From Suillus spraguei (lineage: Eukaryota; Basidiomycota; Agaricomycetes; Boletales; Suillaceae), in NCBI GenBank assembly GCA_016800925.1, contig JABCPU010000953.1, positions 1 through 20,405 of the forward strand: a stretch of DNA of 20,405 nucleotides, read 5' to 3'. Below the pieces are notes generated by a model. That model was not told the DNA's origin. It did not search any database and was given only the letters and a program-made list of their open reading frames with translations. The translations under genes were made by a program, and so were the position numbers. This document shows positions 1 to 9,215 of the stretch, one piece after another (within the stretch, counting starts at the first letter, position 1; each line of letters starts with the position of its first letter).

Positions 1-187
1 TACCGCTGACTCGGATGCTTGTTTTGCAAATAAGTTAGACTCGAACTTGATCATACTAAATAGGCATCCCCCTTTAGGGTCAAACGCTCTTGTTCTTACA
101 AGTGAAGCAGACTAGACGGAGCGCAAGACTAACATACTAGTTTAGGCAGTGGTTTATCTACAGCCCAAGCTAGGTTGTATCTTTACA
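1..187 (+). mobile_element. LTR-1 copy A, 3' end of a long terminal repeat
   Basis: This matches the last 188 bp of the LTR-1 copy at 9663-10628 with about five differences, and ends with the same terminal ...TCTTTACA. The rest of the copy lies outside the window. It abuts coding sequence of a minus-strand protease at 188, so it interrupts that element. The bases that follow are GCGG, possibly one half of a 4-bp target duplication. No LTR-1 internal region is visible anywhere in the window, so it is probably a solo LTR. Confidence 0.8.
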
Positions 188-560
188 GCGGTCTCGACAA
201 CTTGTACCTGGAACAGCATTTCTCCGGTTCCAAAGTCCAGCGGTAGGTTCTCGATGACTCCTAGCATCTCATTGGTAGACATGTTAGCCAACTCCATGTT
301 GATCTTGTGGTCAGGTCTCAGCGGTGTGGAACCCAGCACACGCCAAACTCTCACCAGCATGACAAGACATTCAGCGCCCTGGTCCAACGTGCATGTCAAG
401 ACCTGTCCCTTGGTAATGGCCATGATAGCCTGCAGCGGCGCAAAGTGCTCTGCAACCACTCGTCCGTCAGCACCTCATGAGCGGTAACACTCCCAATACT
501 TCATCTGTTCCCTGGCACTAGGCATGATACCTAACTTGTTGACTAGCGCGGCGTTAATGC
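188..560 (-). pseudogene. Ty3/Gypsy retropepsin-like aspartic protease, truncated
   Basis: This is the continuation of the Gag reading direction of the minus-strand LTR-2 element. The readable frame, about 459 down to 188, contains a D-x-G-A active-site motif (DQGA, near 384-373), then a stretch ending GEMLFQVQVVETA. That is the usual lead-in to the flap and the second conserved segment of mushroom Gypsy proteases. The usual following segment (LLGRPF-like) is missing because LTR-1 copy A starts at 187. A frameshift and a TGA stop that looks like a mutated CGA lie just upstream, near 478-480. RT, RNase H and integrase would lie to the left of the window if still present. Protease identity rests on motif order and on its position after Gag. 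Confidence 0.65.
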
Positions 561-1409
561 TAACTCACTTGTTGGTAGTAGCTTCCTTGAGGTTCTTGCG
601 GATCTCCGGCGCTACTGCGATGAGTTCGCGTACCGGTATGGTAACGTCAGAGTCCAGAATACGGTCGACGATGCGTCCATCAGTGTCTTTGTCTTCTAGC
701 GGATGCTGGTACTTGTATTGGGGCATGGGTTGGTTGGTGGCATCATTAGACGAAGGAGAAGTCGCAGGTGCTGGGGTGCTGTACTTTTGGTAGTACTGGT
801 AGATGAAGAAGATGTTGCAGGTACTGGTGGGGTGCTCTTGGCGGTAGGCGCTGCCGGGTTAAGGATCTTAGTACTGGGGTTGGGCGCCGCACTTGCTTTG
901 ACTTGAGGTGAAACCATCTCCTTGACCATGTCAGCAGCTTTAGAGGATGGTCCTGCTTTAGGTCTCAGTGGCATCTCGACGCCATCAAACCGCATGGTCT
1001 TTCCCTTGTCCGATTTCCTAGTGGCGTATGTGTCAGTGTTATTAGTGTCATACAATTCCTGCACCAGACATAAGCCATTAGCGCACTCTACTTCAGCGTC
1101 TGTCCTGTGAACGGCGTTAGTATGCAAGAATGCAGAGGGATCGATGTCGAGCACGGCATCATGCCCATGCTCAACCCGGCAGTACAGGTTTCCCAATACT
1201 GTAGTGTTAGCTCCCATAGCGGGGCTGTTGCTTACCAAGTGGTCAAGGCTTTGTTGGAAATCGGGACCAAGATGAGGGACCGCATTGCCATTAGGCAGAA
1301 CTATGCGTCCATTCCTGTTAATGATCTTACCGTCGCGTATGTATGCTTCCTTGATCATGCAATCCAGCATCTTGTGCGGACCACTGCAGAAGTGGCACAT
1401 GATGGGTGC
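561..1409 (-). pseudogene. gag: Gag C-terminal part with CCHC zinc knuckle (LTR-2 Gypsy element)
   Basis: The frame read from 1400 down to about 696 starts with a zinc knuckle, CHFCSGPHKMLDC (CX2CX3HX4C). It is followed by an EAYIRDGKIINRNGRIVLPNG-type segment that typically follows the knuckle in Gag proteins of mushroom Gypsy elements. A low-complexity Ser/Thr/Pro/Ala linker comes next (about 890-760). A frameshift near 700-760 then leads to a segment resembling the conserved region before the protease (EDKDTDGRIVDRILDSDVT). An in-frame TAG at 1410-1412 separates it from the upstream Gag core and looks like a C-to-T change of CAG. The product would bind RNA in the virus-like particle, but the gene is broken. 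Confidence 0.7.
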
Positions 1410-2640
1410 CTACTGCGCATACTCTCGCTTGATCACAATGCCAGGGTTGGCTGGTTGCGTCTGCGATTGCGGTGATGCCTGTTGAGCAGTAGAAGATTTA
1501 GCATTCGCTGGCAAGGAAGCTGGTGCCGTTACAGCAGTGGAGGTACTTGGCAAAATAAAGATTGCGGCTTCATATACCTTTTTGATGTCATAAGGATCCT
1601 CTGGGTGATGCGTGGTAAGCGTAATCTTGAGCCACCACATGATAGCGGTCTTGGCGGTAGCATGGAATCCATCAAGGAACAGACGGTCCCGCTCAAGTTC
1701 AGCGAGTTTCTTCTTCGCGATCAAGTGCTGAGAGATTTTGAGGAACTTCCTATAGTATGGCCCGAGGTCCTCTTGCGAGGTCATTGGTGTATGAGTTTGT
1801 TCTGCACAAAGGTTCTCAAGGTCAGTATGGGTGAAGCAGCGATCGCCTTCACATCCAGGATACAAAAGTTTTACCGCTGCAGTAAACTAAGCCCAATCCG
1901 GCAGACTGGCTTCATCGAGTATCTCCCACGTCTCAGAGTCATCAATAGGCGCGTATCTCAGCGCCACCTTGATAAGGTGCTTGCCGGTCAAGTTGGCGTG
2001 AGCGCCTAAGAGTTCTATGTCCTCAAAAAACAGAAAAGGTGTGCTGGGGTGCCATCAAATTTAGGCGCGGCATCTGTGCCCCTTAGTGGCATGTGGAATG
2101 GAGTTGTCATGATTGGCAGTCGGGATTTAGCTTGGGGTTGTGGTAGGACTAACGATTGCGGCGTGAGCGTCAGCGGAATAGTAGCATGAGTGTGGATAAT
2201 GGTATGATGGTGAATAGCTGGTGGCGTTGACAGTACTGTAGCGATGCGCTGTCGAGGCGAAGGAGGAGCAAGAGTTTCCTCGTTTGGCGAAGGGTAGAGG
2301 TCGCAGACTGATGTCAAGGGTGATCCCTTGGGGGGAGAGTCAATGGTAACAAATGGTATCTGCGATTCTTCCGGTTCAAAAGCTCCCAGTAGTTGTTTGC
2401 CTTTCGGCGTTTCACCTTGCTCGCTAGAGGATTCGTCAGCGATTAGTTCTTGAAGGATGGTGGCTTCGTCTGCACTAGATCGGCGGCTAGATGCTAAGAT
2501 CTCCGTGTCATTGTCAATCTTTGGTGTGAAGAAATCTTCTTCGGCTAGGCGAATAGACCTGAGACTGCGAGTCTCGTTGTCTCGAAGAGTGCGGGTAGTG
2601 CATTCCAGATTTAGTGCTTCTATGGTCCCCTCATGGTGGG
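1410..2640 (-). pseudogene. gag: Gag core of minus-strand Ty3/Gypsy element (LTR-2 family)
   Basis: Read right to left, an open frame runs from just after the LTR (about 2640) to 2015 with no early ATG. It has an acidic N-terminal stretch and then MPLRGTDAAPKFDGTPAHL, the usual start of the Gag domain in these elements. A frameshift near 2025 moves the frame to EDIELLGAHANLTGKHLIKV. This continues through ALRYAPIDDSETWEILDEAS, a TAG near 1890, and KLLYPGCEGDR to the capsid-like region (GPYYRKFLKISQHLI, DRLFLDGFHATA, 1865-1500). A linker rich in Ala, Thr and Gln ends it. The order and spacing fit a retrotransposon capsid protein. The true start codon is unclear; an ATG within 2030-2090 is possible. 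Confidence 0.75.
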
Positions 2641-2647
2641 CTCCAAT
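2641..2647 (-). promoter_or_regulatory. Putative primer-binding region of LTR-2 element
   Basis: On the minus strand the LTR ends ...GTTTCA and is followed, after two bases, by TGGAGCCCACC (about 2645-2635). A TGG immediately after the LTR is the usual form of a tRNA-primed binding site. I cannot name the tRNA from memory. Confidence 0.4.
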
Positions 2648-3608
2648 TGAAACGAAGAAACTGGCGCTGGCCTAAGTATAAGCACAGCGTTAATCCTACT
2701 AAAGGCGTGAGTGAGATGTTCGACCCAAGAGGACTGCTGATAGAAGCAATTCCTTCTAAGTTAGTGCGAAGGAAACAATGAAGTACTAAAATGGCTGTGA
2801 GGATTCTGATTTCCGAGGTTAGCGGCGGTAGTGGTATGTCGGCGGTACTAGTGCGGTGTCAGCGGTACATGCGCGGTAACGATAGCTGCAACAGTTAGCT
2901 AGCGAGGGCAGGAACAAAGTTGCTTGGGCGAGACAAAAATGTTATAACTACTGGCAGTGTGGTAGCGGTAGTGGCAACTTCCGTACGAGCAGGAATGCAG
3001 ACAAGAGAGAAAGCAACCCAGCGAGATCACTGGCTGCAGTCCGGTTACGAGTAGCGAAGTCGAAAGTCGCATGGTACTTCGAGCAGTAAAGTTACTGGTG
3101 GTTAAATCAATGAGCATGGTTCGAACGGAGAAGAGTTCAAATGCAAATAGATTGTGACTAGCGAGCATTTCTGATACTAAGTCCTAGTGAAGGGATGTAA
3201 TGGGAAGTGAGTGACGGTATGTATGTTCAGTCCTTTTTAACATATGTGAGCATGTACGAGATAACTATGCAAGTCCGGTAGTGAGAAAGAAAATAAACGG
3301 GGTACTTAATTATGAGGCGCGCAGCATGTAGCGGCCCCTTGAGACATAAGGTAAATCCTGCCGTAGGTTTAGTAACGGCAGAAGCGAGGAAACTACACAC
3401 CAATGGATTCTAGATGGAATAGGACGGGACATGAGGGCATCGGCACGAGGATCCAGTAAGGGTTCACGGAAGAAGAACGGTTCCGCGTTAGCGGAGCGAA
3501 AAGGCTATTTCGTTGCTATAAGGGAATCCTTCGGTTGCCGCCGCAGACGTTAACGAGACGCTTGTCGAAAACGGGGTTTTGACGGTCAGCATGACTTTTC
3601 TCACTACA
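2648..3608 (-). mobile_element. LTR-2, 5' LTR of the minus-strand Gypsy element
   Basis: This 961-bp segment starts TGTAGTGAG and ends GTTTCA on the minus strand. It matches, in opposite orientation, the interrupted copy at 9463-11381 along its whole length, and the similarity stops at both proposed ends. It lies directly upstream of the Gag region, so it is the element's 5' LTR. The four bases outside its 5' end read GCGG on the minus strand. It contains many CCGCT/ACCGC-type hexamers (2815-2885). Confidence 0.8.
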
Positions 3609-3885
3609 CCGCCCACTATTGTCCCACAGTACCACAGGCCATTGCATGCTTGCATAGTGCTACGGCAGTACAAACGCAGATCACATGGTTTCCATTGCAG
3701 AAGAAGAAGCTAACCCCAGAAGTCAAGCGTCAAAGACTCAAGCACGTATTCCCGCCAGCAGAAACCCAATGGCATCATTCATTACCCTACCACCACCGAC
3801 ATTCGCTAATACCACCCTCCTTACTTGATCATAAAAATAAAGAAAAGAATACCGCACACGTACAATAGTCTCTGTTTTACCCCGG
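3609..3885. other. Unassigned 277-bp segment between two LTRs
   Basis: This lies between LTR-2 (ends 3608) and LTR-1 copy B (starts 3886). A plus-strand frame of 72 codons (3650-3868) has a basic stretch with LQKKKLTPEVKRQRLKHVF, which faintly recalls Tc1/mariner-type helix-turn-helix transposases, but no catalytic motif is visible. I cannot assign it. It may be the pre-insertion host of both LTRs. Confidence 0.3.
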
Positions 3886-4840
3886 TGTAACGAACATATT
3901 GGCGCTGGGCTTAAAACCCCATCTTTTGACACTCGTCTCACGTCTATAGGAGTTACCACTTGTCCATGGCCATCTTACCCCTTTAGCATTACTGGCAGCA
4001 TCCCATGTTTACCGCACACCATACCGACTACCACACCATGTTCCACATACTGATGTCCTCCCATGTCCTTGCCATGTCTGCATAGCTCCATTTGGTGCGT
4101 CATTTGTTTTATGTTTGTTATCACTGATTCCACGGCAAGTCTTATTACATGTTGCCTGTGCCGCAGCACCTCGCACTATGTTTACATATGGCGGTTACTA
4201 CAGTTGAGCACTACTGATCTTGCCTAGAGCATTCGAGTACATATGAATTAGGATATAAGCACCACATACCCTGCACAATACAGTACCTGATTTTACCCCA
4301 TTGCACGTACTATAGGTCAGGATTATTGTCTAGCTCTGGATCTACCCAGTAGTAGACTTAGTCTTTAAAGTTCCTTATCGCTCGTTAATCAATCACGCTC
4401 GTTCTCCATTACCTGGCATACCGCTGGACTTTTGACTGTTATTTTGACTGAACTTCTCACGTGCCGCTACTTTTCCGCTGAAAGTACCGCAGCCTTTCTT
4501 TACTGTTTCTTTGCACCGCTCACAACCTTACTGCTACCACTGATATCATTGCTCATCATTGCTCACATGACACAACTGTTTCTGACTATATCTCGACCAT
4601 GGTAGTACCGCTACTTACGACACTAGTTCGGCGCATCATCGCTGACCGTGGCAACTTACCGCTGACCATGACACTTCATTTGCACATAAGTTGACTTGAA
4701 CTTGACCATACTAATAGGCATCCCCCTTTAGGGTCGAATGCTCTTGTTTCACAAGTGAAGCAGACTAGACGGAGCGCAAGACTCACATACTAACTTAGGA
4801 GGTAGTTTATCTACAGCCCAGGTTAGGTTGTATCTTTACA
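3886..4840 (+). mobile_element. LTR-1 copy B, solo LTR
   Basis: This 955-bp segment starts TGTAACGAAC and ends TATCTTTACA, so the ends form the short inverted repeat TGTAA...TTACA expected of an LTR. It is nearly identical, inverted, to copy C at 6746-7698, and more distant from copies A and D. The flanks are CCGG on the left (3882-3885) and CCAG on the right (4841-4844), compatible with a 4-bp target duplication with one later change. No internal region is attached. Confidence 0.8.
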
Positions 4841-5000
4841 CCAGTACCACTTCATTCATTCCCATGTCAGGAACGGAACATTCAATCTCCTCTATTGTCC
4901 CACAGACAAGAATGTGGCTGATGCCTTCACCAAGGTTTTACCCCGCCAGAAGAGTGGTCCGAGCACAAGGCCAGAATGGCCAATAGCATGTGCCAGCGTG
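4841..5000 (+). pseudogene. 3' end of a Ty1/Copia pol (C-terminal RNase H)
   Basis: The frame beginning at the LTR-1 junction reads YHFIHSHVRNGTFNLLYCP and then TDKNVADAFTKVLPRQK. This is the hallmark end of Copia RNase H: the RYHFIR-type segment, then the NVADxFTK motif. A one-base shift near 4944 restores a continuation, EWSEHKARMA, also typical of Copia polyproteins. Everything upstream (RT and most of RNase H) is absent. The sequence left of the intervening LTR, at 3885, does not continue the Copia frame in a recognisable way. It is a remnant with no function expected. Confidence 0.75.
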
Positions 5001-5302
5001 ACGACGTCATTACGCTGTGCAATATGCTGTTTGATTTCGTCCCACTACGAAATATGCTGTTTGATTAGTTTTATTATCGTTGCTATTCCACTCACCTTAT
5101 AGTAGGCACTCAAGCACAAAAACATCTCAGTTCTTTTCAAGAGATTGAGATGTAAGTACCTAGTCACCAGTCGCCATTTTTGCCCTGGCTAATGAGCGAT
5201 TTAGTTACCTGTTATCTAGGTACTTTAACTGTCAATATGAGTTCTTTTCAAGAGACTGAGATTTACCTGTTATCTAGTGCACCCGCTCCCTACCTTATCA
5301 TC
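5001..5302. repeat. Non-coding stretch with short direct repeats and a hairpin
   Basis: No gene is seen. AATATGCTGTTTGATT occurs at 5021-5036 and 5051-5066. GTTCTTTTCAAGAGA occurs at 5130-5144 and 5241-5255. TTACCTGTTATCTAG occurs at 5205-5219 and 5263-5277. ACATCTCA (5122-5129) pairs with TGAGATGT (5146-5153) as a perfect 8-bp inverted repeat. It may be the 3' untranslated or LTR part of the Copia remnant, or the edge of the hAT element. Confidence 0.55.
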
Positions 5303-6745
5303 TCATAATCCCAGACATTTGTCTTTGGCATATGCAACCTTGTAGTTGGGGTCGAGCACTACACCAAAATGGTCAATATTATTTGAAGGCATTAAAATAA
5401 ATATAAGACATACCAAGGCAAATAAAATACATGTCCATGTCATCGGTCTTACCATACCACTTGCTGAGATTACTAATGCCAGCTTCAATGGCTGTTGAGA
5501 AGCAGCTGAATTTTGACGAGTCGGCCATGTTTTGCAATGTCTCTTGAAGATACTCGAGCACTGGAATAGTTCGCCATACAGTTGGCTCACGAGTTGCTGA
5601 GAAACTCTGCTGAGCATCTGCGGGTTCCTTGGTGTGCAGCACATGAGCATAATTACATGTAAAAGATAGAGGAAAATGACAAACCTGAAGGACTTCATGC
5701 ATCAAGTCCAACTCCGTCCATTCTTGCGCCGAAAGCCTGAAATCAGCATATGATTTCCCCTTCAACTTTGGGACCTCATCACTGTCATCAGCAAGCTGGA
5801 TGAACTGGTTCACTTCCTGATGAATCAAGTCTGAATCAGTGACATATTCATGTAGTTAGTAGCAGACAACTTACTTTGTGCAACTGAAAGACATGCTCCA
5901 ACATATTGAACAGAGATGCCCAACATGTGCAGACCCATCTCAACAGCTCTAACAGAGGCTCATTCACCTCTGTGCCACACTTTTGAAGAAAGACGTGAGC
6001 TTGAGGAGATTTCCGTGCCTAAACACAGTCAGTATATAATAGTAGACAGATTAATTAAGAGCTTACCTGTGCAACAAATGCAAGTGCCTTGCCGATGGTG
6101 TCACCAACTTCAAACTCGACACTTTCCTTGTCTTCATCTTCTTCTGCCTCTGCTTGAGCTGCCTTCTTGTGCAATACACTCGCTGGTGTAGGAGCCACCT
6201 CCTCGATGAAGTGTTTTGCTGCTAAATGGAGTGCGTGCTCCATGCAACTGAAATACTTGTCAGTAATCTCAACAGAAGTATCTAATAGACAGACCTACCG
6301 CACATGATGCTCAATTGGATTCCACTTCTCACCAGATGGGTCGATAGAGTCAGTGACAGTCTTGATGGCAGTATTATTGTTAGTGGCATTGTCAGCTGTA
6401 AACCACCCGAGCTTTGTGCAGATCCCATATTTGTTGATATTCTCAATTAGAATCTGGCCGATGTTTGCACCGCTGTGATTGCCGTGAATGGGCATGAATG
6501 CAAGCTGCTCAGTCTTGAGTTCCCATTCTTGAGGCTTGTCAGCTGGGGAATCTATATAACGCGCAGAAAGGGACAGGAAAGGGTGACCAGGCAAAGATGC
6601 CCATGAGTCGAATGTCATTGAGATTCTGCTATCAACAAGCTTGAGCTTCTCTTTCACATGCTCAACCGCCAGAGTTGCGTGTTTGAGTATCTTGTCCCAA
6701 GTTTTTGTGCGGTGGGGGATATCTCGCTCTGAAAGTGATGGCCGG
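5303..6745 (-). pseudogene. hAT transposase, central and C-terminal exons (split by LTR-1)
   Basis: Read right to left, this holds the RNase H-like core of an Ac/hAT-type transposase. A first catalytic Asp lies in ISMTFDSWAS (about 6609) and a second in WFTADNATNN (about 6393). The CxxH motif follows in CMEHALHLAAKHF (about 6247-6200), then RKSPQAHVF, RLSAQEWTELDLMHEVLQ and LDPNYKVAYA near 5350-5320. Five short introns with GT...AG borders keep the frame open: 6248-6298, 6019-6066, 5831-5874, 5628-5684 and 5359-5413. The frame stops at 5303, and the C-terminal dimerisation segment with the third acidic residue is missing. The exon upstream of 6745 continues at 7699 beyond LTR-1 copy C. The enzyme would cut and paste its own element, but this copy is inactive. 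Confidence 0.85.
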
Positions 6746-7698
6746 TGTAAAGATACAACCTAACCTGGGCTGTAGATAAATTACCTCCTAAGTTAGTATG
6801 TGAGTCTTGCACTCCATCTAGTCTGCTTCACTTGTAAGAACAAGAGTGTTCGACCCTAAAGGGGGATGCCTATTAGTATGGTCAAGTTCAAGTCAAACTT
6901 ATGTGCGAATGAAGCGTCATGGTCAGCGGTAAGTTGCCGCGGTCAGCAATGATGCTGCCGGAACTAGCGTTGTATGTAGCGGTGCTACCGTGGTTGAGAT
7001 ATAGTCAGGAACTGTTGCATTGAGCGAGCGATAATATCAGTGGTAGCGGTAATGTTGCGAGCAGTGCAAAGAAACAGTAAAGAAGACTGCAGTACTTTCA
7101 GCGGTAAAGTAGTGGTGCATGAGAAGTTCAGTCAAAATAACAGTCAAAAGTCCAGCGGTATGCCAGTGGTAATGGAGAACGAGCGTGATTGATTAACGAG
7201 CGATAAGGAAACTTTAAAGACTAAGTCTACTACTGGGTAGATCCAGAGCTAGACAATAATCCTGACCTATATTACGTGCAATGGGGTAAAATCAGGTACT
7301 GTATTGTGCAGGGTACGTGGTGCTTATATCCTAATTCATATGTACTCAGAATGCTCTAGGCAAGATCAGTAGTGCTCAACTGTAGTAACCGCCATATGTA
7401 AACATAGTGCGAGGTGCTGCGGCACCAGGCAACATGTAATAAGACTTGCCGTGGAATCAGTGATAACAAACATAAAACAAATGACGCACCAAATGGAGCT
7501 ATGCAGACATGGCAAGGACATGGGAGGACATCAGTATGTGGAACATGGTGTGGTAGTCGGTATGGTGTGCGGTAAACATGGGATGCTGCCAGTAATGCTA
7601 AAGGGGTAAGATGGCCATGGACAAGTGGTAACTCCTATAGACGTGAGATGAGTGTCAAAAGATAGGGTTTTAAGCCCAGCGCCAATATGTTCATTACA
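6746..7698 (-). mobile_element. LTR-1 copy C, solo LTR inside the hAT gene
   Basis: This 953-bp LTR is inverted relative to copy B and nearly identical to it; differences seen include CpG-to-TpG/CpA changes near the 5' end. It is flanked by CCGG at 6742-6745 and CCGG at 7699-7702, a perfect 4-bp target duplication. Removing the LTR and one CCGG joins the hAT frame without a shift across ...HLHQYLR / PSLSERDIPHRTKTW. It therefore inserted into a once-continuous exon. Confidence 0.9.
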
Positions 7699-8220
7699 CC
7701 GGAGATACTGGTGAAGGTGGCAGAACAGACCCTTGTCTACAAGTTGAAAGGCCTGCATGTATAAGTGTCTTACAATGATATTAAGAATGAAAGTTGCTCA
7801 CCTCATCCTCAGCAACAATCAGTTCAACAATGTAGTCCATAAGTCCAGACTTCATGAATACTGGTATCTTGGGAGGGAGAGATGCGTCCAAGGTTGCCTG
7901 ACTGGTTGTAAAGGTCAATGAAAGGAGAAGAAAACAACAAGAAAAATAACATATGCCATCTCAGTCGTCTTGCAGTTTTGAGGTATTGCATGATTGTGCA
8001 TTGCAAAACCACATTGTTTGCAGTGGTCCCGATAAACTGGGAAGTGGCACTTGGGATTCCATGCAATGTGCGTGCATCAAGTTGAGATACCACCTTTAAA
8101 GAAGCACTGGTGTAGAACAACATTGTTGGCCTTGCACACCTCACACCTCCACCCATTTTCAAGCTCCTGGGTGTGGGGATTAAGACGGCCTTTCTCAAAA
8201 GTGAAGACTGTCGTTAAGTC
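7699..8220 (-). pseudogene. hAT transposase, N-terminal exons with zinc-finger-like segment
   Basis: Upstream of LTR-1 copy C (minus strand), one exon reads AFQLVDKGLFCHLHQYLR (7752-7699). It is preceded by a 49-bp GT...AG intron (7753-7801). The next exon upstream encodes ATLDASLPPKIPVFMKSGL followed by MDYIVELIVAEDE (about 7900-7802), the usual lead-in to the hAT core. Further upstream, near 8150-8120, ENGWRCEVCKANN has a CxxC in the place of a BED-type zinc finger, but the His half is not clear and splicing there is uncertain. The start codon and the terminal inverted repeat were not found. The segment lies directly downstream of the decayed APH gene on the same strand. Confidence 0.7.
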
Positions 8221-8329
8221 AGTGCTGCATTTGTCCCCTTGCCTACTAGAATGCAGGAGAAGTAGGAGAAGATGGTGAACAGAAGGGCAAGGACAATACT
8301 TAAACAGAAAGCCTCACCAAAACATGAGG

Positions 8330-9215
8330 CTTCGACTTGGAAAGTCATCAGGTTTGAACCAGTCTGGATGTGTTCAGAACCAGTCCGGATTTATTGATGA
8401 CACACCAAACCCCGAACCTACCAAGGGATTTGGTCCAACACAAAGTCTGGACCTGTGACCAAACCATGGGTCTGGTCCGCAAAGGTTTGGGTTCGAACCT
8501 AGGTTCTGGACCAAACTGCAGCAGCACTAGATTGCAGGAAGGTTGGAAGAGACTCACTATTTCTGTGGGGTTATCTTCGTCGACAAACACATTCTCCAGG
8601 TTTATGTCATGGCAGTGTAAGTCTTCTGACACCTCAGAATAATCTGTGCACACCCTGAGTCACTCCATCATGTGTATCCAGCAACCCATCCCTTTTTCAT
8701 ATGGATTCCTCCTGTCACATGATGTGGGCAATTAGGAATGTACTTCTCTGCATGCACCTGTAATATCTGTGCACATCACCAAGGGCATCGCATTCCTCTT
8801 CACTCTCCTGTGCATCCCATCCATCACTATCATCACTCTGATCGCCAGGTACTGCATTCAAGTGGTGATGCTGGGAAGATTGAATCAGGTCTGGGTCAAG
8901 ATGCAGCCGGTGCCATGCCAACTTGCCTTCATTCTCAGGACCCCAGACCTCCTGATCCATGCACGAGGCAAGATATGAGTGAATACTAAACCTTGGACCA
9001 TGGTCAAATGGGAGAGGTCCCTGCGATCTGATCCGAAGAAGGGCCACAATATGATGGGAACAATATGAGACTCTAGCTGAAGTTGGCCGTAAGACGGGTC
9101 CTGTGGTATTGGAAAAGGAGCTCAAGGATAACAGTGGCATAAATTTGAAGCCATTGATTGTAGGACACATTGTGATTGGTATCAGATGGTTTGACAACCT
9201 GACCAATAGAAGGGT
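8330..9215 (-). pseudogene. Remnant of an APH-family phosphotransferase gene
   Basis: Three separated pieces on the minus strand match the order of motifs in fungal APH-type (choline/aminoglycoside kinase-like) proteins. GPLPFDHGPRFSIHSYLASCM (about 9035-8970) resembles the D-x-GPW...YL segment. DLHCHDINLENVFVDEDNPT (about 8620-8555) is the Brenner-type catalytic loop, where H-D-x-N positions the catalytic Asp and metal-binding Asn. TFQVEASCFG (about 8345-8315) resembles the DWQ-x-x-E/V-A-x-x-F segment that follows the catalytic loop. A GTGAGT donor follows the loop at about 8556. The N-terminal lobe is not clear, several frames are broken, and the DW of DWQ is changed. The substrate is unknown. 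This is probably a host gene wrecked by neighbouring transposons. Confidence 0.55.
8345..8550. repeat. GGTCC/GGTTC-rich imperfect repeat block in an APH intron
   Basis: GAACCAGTCTGGAT (8356-8369) recurs as GAACCAGTCCGGAT (8377-8390). TTTGGTCCA (8429-8437) is inverted as TGGACCAAA (8507-8515). GGTTCGAACC (8490-8499) and GAACCTAGGTTC (8495-8506) are overlapping perfect palindromes. The block lies between the catalytic-loop exon and the DWQ-like exon of the APH remnant, so it swells what should be a short intron. Confidence 0.6.

Noticed and set aside
1482..2009. A 175-codon plus-strand open frame
   Set aside because: It lies antisense to the Gag core, which has clear family motifs on the minus strand; the plus-strand product shows none.
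3650..3868. Tc1/mariner transposase fragment
   Set aside because: There is only a short basic stretch with weak resemblance and no DDE motif; kept as unassigned.
5001..5302. CRISPR-like array from the repeated 15-16-mers
   Set aside because: Each repeat occurs only twice, spacing is irregular, and the context is eukaryotic transposons.
3886..7698. Inversion of the interval between LTR-1 copies B and C by recombination
   Set aside because: The hAT frame is continuous across copy C with a perfect duplication, so its two flanks belong together.
8715..9206. A 163-codon minus-strand frame as a single intact gene
   Set aside because: Only its middle part resembles an APH segment. The rest changes character and is probably intron or decayed sequence, so I annotate pieces rather than one gene.
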